Of a stretch of 46,791 bases of DNA, positions 7,812 to 18,313 are shown one piece after another. Origin of the DNA: Mycobacteriales bacterium. Lineage in GTDB: Bacteria > Actinomycetota > Actinomycetes > JAFAQI01. The stretch spans positions 1-46,791 of the forward strand of contig DASZRO010000017.1 of NCBI GenBank assembly GCA_035550055.1, given 5' to 3'. The notes beneath the pieces are model-generated. The model saw only the letters and a program-made list of their open reading frames with translations, ran no database searches and had not been told where the DNA came from. Numbering within the stretch: the stretch's first letter is position 1; the number at the start of each line of letters is the position of its first letter. A program made the translations under genes and the position numbers.

Positions 7812-9254
7812 GTGACCGAAGCCACCGTCAGCACCACCTGGAAGCATCCGGACAAGATCCGGCCGGCGGCGCTGCCGGGCGCCGGGCGGCTCGGCGCGGC
7901 CCTCGACCGGCTGCAACGCCCGCGCCCGCTCGCCGTACCGCCGGCCGGCTCGGGACTCCAGCCGGTGCCCGGCAACAAGGGATTCCCGCTGGTCGGCTCG
8001 ACGTTCAGCTTCATGTTCAGCGGCCCGGACTTCTCCCGCCGGATGTACGACCGCTACGGACCGGTGACGTGGATCAAGTCGCTGGGGCTGGATCTGCTGA
8101 TGGCGCTCGGGCCGGACGCGACGCAGTCGGTGCTCGTCAACGCCGACAAGGCGTACTCGCAGTCGGGCTGGGAGTGGTTCATCGGCCCGTTCTTCCGGCG
8201 CGGGCTGATGCTGCTGGACTTCGACGAGCACCTGCTGCACCGCCGGATCATGCAGGAGGCCTTCACCCGGCCGCGGCTCACCGGCTATCTGGAGCGCACC
8301 GACGAGCTCGTGGCCAAGGACGTCGCCGGCTGGCCGGCGGCGGGCAAGATGTTCGCGTACCCGACGCTGAAGCGGCTCTCGCTCGACATCGCCACCCACA
8401 TCTTCATGGGTGACTCCACCGGCGAGGACGACGCGAAGCTGCAGACCGCCTTCATCGACACGGTGCGTGCCGGCACGTCGATGATCCGGGCGGACGTCCC
8501 CGGCCTGCGGTGGCACCGCGGCCTGGTCGGCCGACGGGTGCTCGAGGAGTACTTCCGGGCGAAGCTGCCCGCCAAGCGGGCGACGGAGACCGAGGACCTG
8601 TTCTCGGCGCTGTGTCACGTGGAGACCGACACCGGTCAGACGTTCACCGACGACGACGTCGTGAACCACATGATCTTCCTGATGATGGCGGCGCACGACA
8701 CCTCGACGATCACCACCTCCGCCGTCCTCGCCGCCCTGGCGGCGCATCCGGAATGGCAGGAGAAGGCGCGCGAGCAGTCGTTCGCCCTCGACGAGCTCTC
8801 CATCGACGCGCTGGACGAGCTCACGGTGCTCGATCTGGTCATCAAGGAGGCGTTGCGGCTGACCGCGCCGGTGCCGTCGATGGTCCGCAAGACGATCAAG
8901 GACACCGAGCTGCTCGGCCACTACGTGCCGGCGAACACGTTCGTGTCGGTCTCGCCGTGGTTCAGCCACTACATGCCGGAGGTGTGGTCCAACCCGCAGG
9001 CCTTCGACCCGGAGCGCTTCTCCGAGGAGCGGCACGAGGACAAGGTGCACCGCTACGCGTGGGTGCCGTTCGGCGGCGGGGCGCACAAGTGCATCGGCAT
9101 GTACTTCGGCACCCAGGAGGTCAAGATCCTGGTGCACCACCTGCTGCGCCGCTACCGGTGGACCACGCCTGCCGGCTACGTCGTGCCGTGGGACCTGCTG
9201 TCGCTGCCCATGCCGGCGGACGGCCTGCCGTTGGAGCTTCATCCGCTGACCTAG
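7812..9254 (+). CDS. Cytochrome P450, CYP136-like
   Basis: Heme monooxygenase of 480 residues. The I-helix oxygen-activation motif is AAHDTST (Asp296-Thr297), the K-helix ExxR is EALR (Glu346-Arg349), and the heme-binding loop is FGGGAHKCIG with the axial thiolate at Cys427. Several long stretches (GFPLVGS near residue 60, FIGPFFRRGLMLLDFDEHLL, HRRIMQEAF, HMIFLMMAAHDTS) match my memory of Mycobacterium tuberculosis CYP136. That is recall, not a search. The start GTG has a ribosome site (AGGAG) about 7 bases upstream. No membrane anchor is seen. A redox partner (ferredoxin or reductase) is not encoded nearby. Substrate unknown; sterol- or lipid-like is plausible given the adjacent hydroxylase. 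Confidence 0.9.
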   Translation: MTEATVSTTWKHPDKIRPAALPGAGRLGAALDRLQRPRPLAVPPAGSGLQPVPGNKGFPLVGSTFSFMFSGPDFSRRMYDRYGPVTWIKSLGLDLLMALGPDATQSVLVNADKAYSQSGWEWFIGPFFRRGLMLLDFDEHLLHRRIMQEAFTRPRLTGYLERTDELVAKDVAGWPAAGKMFAYPTLKRLSLDIATHIFMGDSTGEDDAKLQTAFIDTVRAGTSMIRADVPGLRWHRGLVGRRVLEEYFRAKLPAKRATETEDLFSALCHVETDTGQTFTDDDVVNHMIFLMMAAHDTSTITTSAVLAALAAHPEWQEKAREQSFALDELSIDALDELTVLDLVIKEALRLTAPVPSMVRKTIKDTELLGHYVPANTFVSVSPWFSHYMPEVWSNPQAFDPERFSEERHEDKVHRYAWVPFGGGAHKCIGMYFGTQEVKILVHHLLRRYRWTTPAGYVVPWDLLSLPMPADGLPLELHPLT

Positions 9255-9314
9255 TGGTAGGCCCGTTGATCTTTGGGCATAGCGTCAGCACCGGGGACCG
9301 ACGAGGGAGTCCGA

Positions 9315-10361
9315 GTGAAGGCGTGCACGGTAAAGCCAGGCGATGTCTCGACGGCGGGCGTCGAGGAGATCCCGGAACCGCCGGAGTCCGACGGCGAGGT
9401 GCTCGTCGAAGGCCTGTACGTCGGGATCTGCGGCACGGACGTCGAGGTGTCCGTCGACGGCTACGGCGAGGCCCCGCCCGGACACGAGCGGCTGGTGCTC
9501 TTCCACGAGTCGCTCGGTCGCGTGCTGGAGGCACCCGACGGGTCGGGGCTGGCCAAGGGTGACCTCGTCGCGGGCGTGGTACGCCGCCCGGATCCGGTGC
9601 CGTGCGAGCCGTGTTCGAAAGACCAGTGGGACTTCTGCCGCAACGGGAAGTTCACCGAGCGGGGAATCAAGCAGCACGACGGCTACGGCTCGCAGCGCTG
9701 GCGCGTCGCGCCGAAGTTCGCGATCAAGCTCGACGCCTCGCTGGACCGCCTCGGGGTCCTGCTCGAGCCGACGTCGGTCGTCGCGAAGGCGTGGGACCAG
9801 GTCGGCAAGATCGCGGCGCGTTCCAGCTGGACACCCGCGACCGCGCTCGTCACCGGGGCCGGACCGATCGGCCTGCTCGCCGCGATGATCGGCCGGCAGA
9901 AGGGTCTGGACGTCACCGTCCTCGACCGGGTCACCGAGGGTCCGAAGCCGGGCATGGTCGCAGAGCTCGGCGCGTCGTACGTCACCTCGCTCGACGACCT
10001 GGCCAGCCCGCCGGACATCGTGATCGAGGCGACCGGGATCGGGCAGGTCGTGTTCGACGTGGTGGGTCGTGCCGCGCCGGATGCGATCGTGTGCCTCACC
10101 GGCATCTCCTCCGGCACCCGCGAGATGTCGCTGGCGGCCGACGCGGTCAACAAGGCGATCGTGCTGTCCAACGAGGTCGTGTTCGGCTCGGTCAACGCCG
10201 GGCTCGCGAACTACCAGCAGGCGGCGCAGGCGCTGGCGGCGGCCGACAACGACTGGCTGGCGAAGATCATCACGCGCACGGTCCCGATGGCGGAGTGGGC
10301 CCAGGCCCTCGAGCGAAAGCCTGACGACATCAAGGTCGTCGTGGACCTGCAAGCGGCCTGA
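9315..10361 (+). CDS. Zinc-dependent glucose 1-dehydrogenase-like oxidoreductase
   Basis: Medium-chain dehydrogenase of 348 residues that resembles the archaeal-type glucose dehydrogenase branch. The catalytic zinc residues read GICGTD (Cys39) and HES (His64-Glu65), and the HExLGRV context and LLEPTSVVAKAW are typical of that branch. The structural lobe holds C-x2-C then a later Cys (PVPCEPC, DFCRNG), fewer than the usual four cysteines. The Rossmann motif is VTGAGPIGLLAA. GTG 9315 is chosen because GAGGGAG sits 6-8 bases upstream; the frame is open back to 9273. It probably oxidises an aldose with NAD(P). Whether it serves as cofactor supply for the upstream oxygenases is inference. Confidence 0.75.
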   Translation: MKACTVKPGDVSTAGVEEIPEPPESDGEVLVEGLYVGICGTDVEVSVDGYGEAPPGHERLVLFHESLGRVLEAPDGSGLAKGDLVAGVVRRPDPVPCEPCSKDQWDFCRNGKFTERGIKQHDGYGSQRWRVAPKFAIKLDASLDRLGVLLEPTSVVAKAWDQVGKIAARSSWTPATALVTGAGPIGLLAAMIGRQKGLDVTVLDRVTEGPKPGMVAELGASYVTSLDDLASPPDIVIEATGIGQVVFDVVGRAAPDAIVCLTGISSGTREMSLAADAVNKAIVLSNEVVFGSVNAGLANYQQAAQALAAADNDWLAKIITRTVPMAEWAQALERKPDDIKVVVDLQAA

Positions 10362-10369
10362 CCGTCGCG

Positions 10370-10957
10370 GTGTCGCTCGCCCTGCTCGACTGGCGGCGTC
10401 GGGTCGCCGCGCTCTATCGCGACGTCCGCGCCACTGCCGACCCGGTGGCCGCCCATCGCCTCTGGAGCGAAGGGCGGCAGTGGCTGTTCTCCGCTCATCC
10501 CGAGTCGGCGGACCGCGCCGCCGTTCTGAGGGTCGCCGACTACGACCCGGTCTGGTGCTTCGAGGTCGAGATCGCACCCGCCCCGGTGCAGCGGATCGAG
10601 ATCGCGACCTCGACCGACGGCGTCGTGCCGTTCACCCGCATCGGGCGGGCGGAGCTCGCCGGCCTCGGCGCCCTCGACGTGTGGTGGCTCGACTCCTACG
10701 GCGGCGGCGTCTGGCTGCCCATGCGCGACGCCTCGGCGGACACCTACGGTGGCGGGCGCTACGTCCTCGACACCGTCAAAGGCGCCGACCTCGGCGGGAC
10801 CTATGACCCGGTCACCGGCGCCGGCCGGCTGGTGATCGACCTCAACTTCGCTTACAACCCGTCCTGCGCCTACGACGAGCGGTGGGCCTGCCCGCTCGCT
10901 CCCGAGGGCAACCGGCTCCCAACCGCGATCGAGGCCGGCGAGCTGCTGCCGGCGTAG
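10370..10957 (+). CDS. DUF1684 family protein
   Basis: Cytoplasmic protein of 195 residues without signal peptide or membrane segments. It shows the hallmarks of DUF1684: an N-terminal W-R-R-x-V-x-x-LY helix, LFSAHPES, the SYGGGVWLPM and TYGGGRYVLD glycine loops, and a C-terminal block with FAYNPSCAYD, ACPLAPEGNRLPTAIEAGE. The biochemical function of this family is not established. GTG lies 8 bases after the dehydrogenase stop, so the two genes are likely one transcript. It converges on the L,D-transpeptidase gene with only 4 bases between stops. Confidence 0.8.
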   Translation: MSLALLDWRRRVAALYRDVRATADPVAAHRLWSEGRQWLFSAHPESADRAAVLRVADYDPVWCFEVEIAPAPVQRIEIATSTDGVVPFTRIGRAELAGLGALDVWWLDSYGGGVWLPMRDASADTYGGGRYVLDTVKGADLGGTYDPVTGAGRLVIDLNFAYNPSCAYDERWACPLAPEGNRLPTAIEAGELLPA

Positions 10958-10974
10958 CCCGCTAGTGCCGCGGG
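10958..10974. terminator. Weak hairpin between converging genes
   Basis: CCCGC and GCGGG arms around a 7-base loop, placed exactly where the DUF1684 and L,D-transpeptidase genes converge. No T-tract follows, so this is a tentative bidirectional terminator based on position. Confidence 0.3.
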
Positions 10975-12215
10975 TCGTGCGACGTCGGCGGCGTGATGCC
11001 CTGGGCGGCGGTCGGAGTGGCGGTGGGCAGCGCGGGAGCAGTGGCCGAGGCGGTGGGGCGCGGGTGGTGCGACGGCGCGCTGCTGGGCTTGCCCGACGGC
11101 TTGGGCGATGCGGTCTGCGGCGGCGAAGGAGTGGCGACCGAGGTCGGCACGTAGGGGCCGGTGACCGTCACCAGCGTGCCGTAGTCGATCAGCCCGTAGA
11201 CGGTCTTCGCCGTGTCGATCGGCAGCTCCAGGCAGCCGACGGACTGCGGGAAGCCGTACGACGCCCGCGGGAAGCCGTGCACCGCCGAGCCGCCGGAGAA
11301 GTAGTTGACCCACGGCACGCCCGGGTCCTTGTACTTGGAGCCGTCGGGGTTCGTGCCCTGCATCGTCGTGGCGGTGTAGCGCAGGTAGACCGGGTAGGTG
11401 CCGAGTGGCGTCGGGGCGCCGGCGACGCCGCCGTTGACCGGCGAGGTCAGGACCGTCTTGCCGTCGACCCAGACGCTGAGGGTCTGCGGCTCGTAGAGGT
11501 TCGCCGAGACGTAGCTGTACTTGTCCGGGTCGACGGTGTGCGCGAGGTCGGCCGCCTCGAGCTTGCGCCACGTCGCCGGCCCGATCGCGCCGTCCTGGGT
11601 CAGGTGTGACTGGTGCTGGAAGGCGATGACCGCACCGCGCAGCACGACGTTGTCCCGGCCGGTCTTCCAGTCCTTCTTGATCGTCGCCGGGGTGTCGTGG
11701 AAGCGCCACGTCAACCGTCCCGGCGGCGGGTCGTAGACGGCGGCTGCCTCGGCGGCCGCGTCGGCCGGGGCAGCCGCAGCCGACGTCAGTGGCAGATAGC
11801 CCAGCCGGGCGAGGATCTGGTCGGCGAAGCGCAGCGAACCGTTGACCGACGTCGGTCGCGCGATGGTCGCGGCCGGGTGCCCGCTGCGGCGTACCAGCTG
11901 GACCTTGAACTTCGTGCTCGGCGGGTACGCCTGCGACGGGACGAACGTCGCGGTGCTTCCGCTGCGGGTCCACGTGCCGGGTACGGCGGGGGTGAGGGTC
12001 GGCAGTGCCGAGTCGCTCGGCAGCGCGCTGCGGAAGGTCACGACGAGCGGGGTGGTGCCGGTCAGCGTTGCGGGCAGCACCGACACGACATGCAGTGGTG
12101 CGGCGGGGGTGCCGGCCGAGCCGGGGGAGTCGGGGCTCGAGCCGCCGCTGCAGGCGGCGAGCAGGCCGGCGATGAGGGCGAGCGCGGTGAGCCGAAGGGC
12201 CCGACTCCCGTGCAT
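10962..12215 (-). CDS. L,D-transpeptidase (YkuD) lipoprotein
   Basis: Surface lipoprotein of 417 residues that probably cross-links or edits peptidoglycan by L,D-transpeptidation. The lipobox is GLLAAC (lipid-anchored Cys22). An Ig-like/Big region spans about residues 40-115. A peptidoglycan-binding-like helix segment follows near 180-220 (GAVIAFQHQSHLTQDGAIG). The YkuD catalytic domain is at about 235-355, and a Pro/Ser/Thr/Ala-rich tail of about 60 residues ends the protein. The catalytic dyad appears kept (His313, Cys328), but the usual S-H-G-C reads SVGC and the residue two after Cys is Glu, not Asn or Arg. ATG 12215 has AGAGG upstream; an in-frame ATG 39 bases earlier is less likely. Periplasm-facing and membrane-anchored. 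Confidence 0.85.
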   Translation of the reverse strand: MHGSRALRLTALALIAGLLAACSGGSSPDSPGSAGTPAAPLHVVSVLPATLTGTTPLVVTFRSALPSDSALPTLTPAVPGTWTRSGSTATFVPSQAYPPSTKFKVQLVRRSGHPAATIARPTSVNGSLRFADQILARLGYLPLTSAAAAPADAAAEAAAVYDPPPGRLTWRFHDTPATIKKDWKTGRDNVVLRGAVIAFQHQSHLTQDGAIGPATWRKLEAADLAHTVDPDKYSYVSANLYEPQTLSVWVDGKTVLTSPVNGGVAGAPTPLGTYPVYLRYTATTMQGTNPDGSKYKDPGVPWVNYFSGGSAVHGFPRASYGFPQSVGCLELPIDTAKTVYGLIDYGTLVTVTGPYVPTSVATPSPPQTASPKPSGKPSSAPSHHPRPTASATAPALPTATPTAAQGITPPTSHDPRH

Positions 12216-12285
12216 TGCCGCCTCTCGCTCCGTGACCGGTCCCCGCAGATCCACTGTATGCGAGGCGGCCGGTTGATCTGCGCGG

Positions 12286-13371
12286 TTACATCACCACTAC
12301 AGACCGAAGCACACCTCCATCGCTCATCTTGGTGAACGCGGCCTCGACGTCGGCGATCCCGATCCGTTCGGAGACGAACCGGTCGAGCGGGAGCCGCCCG
12401 GCCAGGTAGGCGTCGACGAGCAACGGGAAGTCGCGGCTGGGCAGGCAGTCGCCGTACCACGACGACTTGAGGGCGCCGCCGCGGCCGAAGACGTCGATCA
12501 GCGGAAGCTCGATGGTCATGTCCGGGGTGGGCACCCCGACCAGCACGACGCGGCCGGCCAGATCCCTGGCGTAGAAAGCGGCGCGGTAGGTCTCGGGCCG
12601 GCCCACCGCCTCGATCACGACGTCGGTCCCGAGCCCGCCGGTCAGTTCCCGGACCGCGGCGACGATGTCGGTGTCTCGCGAGTTGACCGTGTGCGTCGCG
12701 CCGAACGTCTTCGCCCATTCCAGCTTGCGGTCGTCGACGTCGATCGCGATGACCAGCCGCGCCCCGGCGATGCTCGCGCCGAGGATCGCCGCGTCGCCCA
12801 CGCCGCCGCAGCCGATCACCGCGACGGTCTCGCCGCGGCGCACCGCGGCGGTGTTCAGCGCCGCTCCCAGCCCGGCCATCACCCCGCAACCGAGCAGGCC
12901 GGCGACCGCGGGGTCGGCGGCGGAGTCCACCTTGGTGCACTGACCTGCGGCGACCAGGGTCTTCTCAGCGAACGCGCCGATGCCGAGGGCGGGCGAGAGC
13001 GGTGTGCCGTCCTCCAGCGTCATCCGCTGCGTCGCGTTGTGGGTGGCGAAGCAGTACCAGGGCTCACCGCGCGAACAGGCGCGGCACTGCCCGCACACCG
13101 CCCGCCAGTTGAGGATGACGAAGTCACCGGGAGCGACATCGGTGACCCCGGGCCCGACCGCCGCGACGGTCCCCGCCGCCTCGTGGCCGAGCAGGAACGG
13201 GAACTCGTCGTTGATGCCGCCTTCGCGGTAGTGCAGATCGGTGTGACAGACGCCGCACGCCTGCACGTCGACGAGCGCCTCGCCGGGACCCGGATCCGGC
13301 ACGACGACCGTGGCGAGCTCGACGGGGGCGCCCTTGCCGCGGGCGATCACTCCCTGGACCGTGCTTGCCAT
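12286..13371 (-). CDS. mscR: S-(hydroxymethyl)mycothiol dehydrogenase
   Basis: Formaldehyde-detoxifying zinc alcohol dehydrogenase (361 residues). It oxidises the adduct of formaldehyde and mycothiol with NAD, and homologues also reduce S-nitrosomycothiol. Catalytic zinc ligands: GVCHTD (Cys42) and GHE (His63-Glu64). Structural zinc: Cys93, Cys96, Cys99, Cys107. The Rossmann loop is GCGGVGDAA. Long stretches ([56 protein letters not shown]) match mycobacterial and corynebacterial MscR as I remember it. A strong ribosome site GAAGGAG precedes the ATG. It diverges from leuS across 75 bases. The metallo-hydrolase gene that often follows mscR elsewhere is absent; the next gene is the L,D-transpeptidase. 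Confidence 0.93.
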   Translation of the reverse strand: MASTVQGVIARGKGAPVELATVVVPDPGPGEALVDVQACGVCHTDLHYREGGINDEFPFLLGHEAAGTVAAVGPGVTDVAPGDFVILNWRAVCGQCRACSRGEPWYCFATHNATQRMTLEDGTPLSPALGIGAFAEKTLVAAGQCTKVDSAADPAVAGLLGCGVMAGLGAALNTAAVRRGETVAVIGCGGVGDAAILGASIAGARLVIAIDVDDRKLEWAKTFGATHTVNSRDTDIVAAVRELTGGLGTDVVIEAVGRPETYRAAFYARDLAGRVVLVGVPTPDMTIELPLIDVFGRGGALKSSWYGDCLPSRDFPLLVDAYLAGRLPLDRFVSERIGIADVEAAFTKMSDGGVLRSVVVM

Positions 13372-13435
13372 CGACGTCTCCTTCGTGTGGTCGTCCCTGC
13401 GCGAATACCACTCGGATCGTCGGTCGAGGCCGCGT

Positions 13436-13441
13436 TACGAT
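13436..13441 (+). promoter_or_regulatory. leuS -10 element, probably leaderless
   Basis: TACGAT ends 5 bases before the leuS GTG, and no ribosome site lies between. With normal -10 to start spacing, transcription would begin at or next to the start codon. Confidence 0.55.
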
Positions 13442-13446
13442 CAAGC

Positions 13447-15939
<2,493 letters not shown>

Positions 15940-15962
15940 TCCACACCGGACCCGGCAGGCAC

Positions 15963-15987
15963 GCCGCCTCCACATGGTGGGTGCGGC
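15963..15987 (+). terminator. leuS: Hairpin terminator after leuS
   Basis: Two 11-base arms around an ATG loop, starting with GCCGC and ending with GCGGC, with one mismatch and one G-T pair. It starts 24 bases after the leuS stop. A GC-rich hairpin without a clear T-tract is usual in this group, so termination is likely but unproven. Confidence 0.5.
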
Positions 15988-16012
15988 CCCGGTCGCGACG
16001 ATGGCAGGTTCC

Positions 16013-16018
16013 TAGCGT
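16013..16018 (+). promoter_or_regulatory. comEA -10 element, probably leaderless
   Basis: TAGCGT followed by 6 bases and the GTG of comEA, with no ribosome site between. Confidence 0.55.
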
Positions 16019-16024
16019 CGCGGC

Positions 16025-16846
16025 GTGCCAGGCCACGGCGAGGAGACTGCGCGCGCAGCCGCCGACCGGCTGAGCGCGATGGGCCTGGCGGCCAGGCCCT
16101 CCGGATGGGTGCCGGACCAGCCGCCGGAGCTGCGTCGGCCCGACGGCTTCGCCGGCGAGCCACCGGCAGCGCTTGCGGTCCCGGCCGACGCACCACGCTT
16201 GCCGAGCCGGCTCGATCTGGTGCGGCTCGCGGCCGCGGATCGGCTGCCGGCTGCCCTCGGCGACCGGTTGCGGGCGATGTCGTCGCAGAGCCTGGTGAGT
16301 CTCCTCGTCGCGGTCGTCGCGGTGGCGATCTCGGTCGGGCTCGTCGTCCACGACCATCGGCGGCCGGCGTCATATGCCCAGAGCTATCCGGCGCCGCAGG
16401 AGGACGTGTCCCCGTCGACGGTCGGCGCCACGGTCGAGGACGGCAGCTCGATCGTCGTCGACGTCGCGGGTGCGGTGCGCCATCCCGGACTGGTCACGCT
16501 GCCGGTCGGCGCGCGGGTCGACGACGCCATCACCGCCGCGGGCGGACCCACCCGCCCGGCGGTCCTCGCGCGGACGAACCTTGCCGCGAGGGTCAGCGAC
16601 GGCGAGCTGCTCGTCGTCGGGCGCGCCGCCCGGCACGGCGGCTCGGCCTCGGGTGGGTTGATCTCGCTCAGCACCGCGTCCATGGCGAAGCTGGAGACGT
16701 TGCCGGGCGTCGGTCCGGTGACCGCGCAGAAGATCGTCGACTGGCGCAACGCCCACGGCGGGTTCAGCAGCGTCGAGCAGCTGCAGCAGGTGTCCGGCAT
16801 CGGGCCGACGCGCTATGCCGAGCTCTCACCGCTCGTCTCACCGTAG
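16025..16846 (+). CDS. comEA: ComEA-type DNA-binding protein
   Basis: Membrane-anchored competence-type DNA receptor of 273 residues. About 85 cytoplasmic N-terminal residues are followed by one membrane segment (SLVSLLVAVVAVAISVGLVV). An SLBB domain runs over about residues 138-200 (VDVAGAVRHPGLVTLPVGAR), and two helix-hairpin-helix motifs close the protein (LETLPGVGPVTAQKIVDWR, LQQVSGIGPTRYAEL). In Bacillus ComEA binds incoming double-stranded DNA outside the membrane. In actinobacteria competence is rarely shown, so the role here is by homology. The gene lies 4 bases before comEC. Confidence 0.92.
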   Translation: MPGHGEETARAAADRLSAMGLAARPSGWVPDQPPELRRPDGFAGEPPAALAVPADAPRLPSRLDLVRLAAADRLPAALGDRLRAMSSQSLVSLLVAVVAVAISVGLVVHDHRRPASYAQSYPAPQEDVSPSTVGATVEDGSSIVVDVAGAVRHPGLVTLPVGARVDDAITAAGGPTRPAVLARTNLAARVSDGELLVVGRAARHGGSASGGLISLSTASMAKLETLPGVGPVTAQKIVDWRNAHGGFSSVEQLQQVSGIGPTRYAELSPLVSP

Positions 16847-16850
16847 CGGC

Positions 16851-18311
16851 GTGCGGCCGCCGCCCATGCTCGTCGCTGCGACCGCCGCCTGGTCGGCGGC
16901 CGCGGCCGGAACCCTGCTGCTGGTCCCGCTGACTGCGGCCTGCGCCGTGGTGGCAGCCGCGGTTGCGGTCGCGGTCGCAGTCGCGGGCGGCCGCCGGCGC
17001 GGTGTGCTCGCCGCCATCGGCGTCGGGGTGGCGCTGGCCGCGACGTCGGCCGCGCTGCACGTGCGATCGCTGCACTCAAGCCCGCTTGCCCGCCTCGCCG
17101 CTCATCACGCCGCCGTCGACGTGGTCGCCCGGCTGGTGCGTGATCCGCAGCCGGCCGACACGGCGAGCGGCGCCTCGTTGACGATCGTCGACGCCACGGT
17201 CGTGGAGCTGCTGGGAGCACACCCGCGACGTCTCGCCACGCCGGTGCTGCTCTTGTCGTTCGATCCCGGGTGGAGCGGGCTCCTGCCCGGTCAGCGCGTC
17301 GAGATCACGGGCCGCAGCGAACCGGCGCGCCCGCACGACGACGTCGCGGCGGTGATCGACGTGCGCGGCACGCCTCGGCTGCTCGGCGTCCCGTCCTGGG
17401 AGGAGCGCGCGGCAGGACACGTCCGGGCCGCGCTGCTCGCCGCGAGCTCTGGCCTGCCGCGCGACCCGCGCGGCCTGCTGCCGGGTCTGGTTGACGGGGA
17501 CACCTCGCGGGTGCCGGGCAAGCTGCAGGACGACATGCGCGCCACCGGCCTGACCCACCTGGAGGCGGTGTCGGGAGAGAACCTTACGATCGTGCTCGGC
17601 GTCGCGATGGCGGTGGTGCGCGCCGCCGGCATCCGTCGTCGCGGCCGGGTGGTGCTCGCCGGGTTCGTCGTACTCGGCTTCGTCTGGCTGGCTCGCCCAT
17701 CGCCGAGCGTGCTGCGCGCCGCCGTGATGAGTGCGGTGTCGTTGCTCGCGATGTTCACCGGCCGGCGCGCCTCGGCGATGCCGACGCTGGCGCTCGCGGT
17801 GCTCGTCCTCGTCGTTGTCGACCCGTTCCTCGCGCGGTCGGTCGGGTTCGTTCTGTCGGTCGTCGCGACCGCTGGGATCGTCGTCATCGCACCCGCCTGG
17901 ACCCGCCGCCTCGAACGCTCGATGCCGCGACCGGTCGCCGTCTCGCTCGCGGTTCCGGCGGCGGCTCAGCTCGCGTGCACGCCGGTGCTGCTCCTCGCGT
18001 TCGGGCAGCTGACGCCCTACGCGGTCGCGGCGAACCTGCTGGCCGCGCCTGCCGTCGCCCCGGCCACCGTGCTCGGCCTCGCCGGGGCTGCCGTGGCCTC
18101 GGCATCGGTCCCGCTGGCACGTCCGGTCGTGTGGTTCGCCGCCGTGCCGACGGCTGCTGTCGCGTGGACGGCGCACGGGTTCGCCGCCTTGCCCGGCGCG
18201 GCCGTCGTGGTGTCCCGACCGGTTGCCGCGGTGCTCGCCGTCGGCGTGAGCGCGTGGTTGTGGCGAATCGTCAAGCGCGGTCTTCGCACGAGCTCCCGTG
18301 AGATTCTGTAG
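16851..18311 (+). CDS. comEC: ComEC/Rec2 competence channel without metallo-hydrolase domain
   Basis: Polytopic membrane protein (486 residues) of the ComEC/Rec2 family, the DNA-uptake channel in transformable bacteria. The N-terminal two hydrophobic segments are followed by a soluble region (about residues 80-190). The competence domain begins near the signature THLEAVSGENLTIVLG and runs through about eight membrane helices. The protein ends at the membrane domain (WLWRIVKRGLR). The C-terminal metallo-beta-lactamase nuclease domain of full-length ComEC is missing. GTG 16851, 4 bases after the comEA stop, is preferred; an in-frame ATG at 16866 is the alternative. Its stop is 2 bases before the holA start, so the three genes are contiguous. 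Confidence 0.88.
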   Translation: MRPPPMLVAATAAWSAAAAGTLLLVPLTAACAVVAAAVAVAVAVAGGRRRGVLAAIGVGVALAATSAALHVRSLHSSPLARLAAHHAAVDVVARLVRDPQPADTASGASLTIVDATVVELLGAHPRRLATPVLLLSFDPGWSGLLPGQRVEITGRSEPARPHDDVAAVIDVRGTPRLLGVPSWEERAAGHVRAALLAASSGLPRDPRGLLPGLVDGDTSRVPGKLQDDMRATGLTHLEAVSGENLTIVLGVAMAVVRAAGIRRRGRVVLAGFVVLGFVWLARPSPSVLRAAVMSAVSLLAMFTGRRASAMPTLALAVLVLVVVDPFLARSVGFVLSVVATAGIVVIAPAWTRRLERSMPRPVAVSLAVPAAAQLACTPVLLLAFGQLTPYAVAANLLAAPAVAPATVLGLAGAAVASASVPLARPVVWFAAVPTAAVAWTAHGFAALPGAAVVVSRPVAAVLAVGVSAWLWRIVKRGLRTSSREIL

Positions 18312-18313
18312 CC

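Noticed and set aside
7011-9242. Long antisense frame over the hydroxylase and P450 genes (743 codons)
   Set aside because: Same cause: high third-position GC removes antisense stops. The plus-strand genes carry all recognisable motifs.
9262-9278. GCCC...GGGC dyad between the P450 and dehydrogenase genes as a terminator
   Set aside because: Only 4 bp of stem with a long loop and no T-tract; chance is likely at this GC content.
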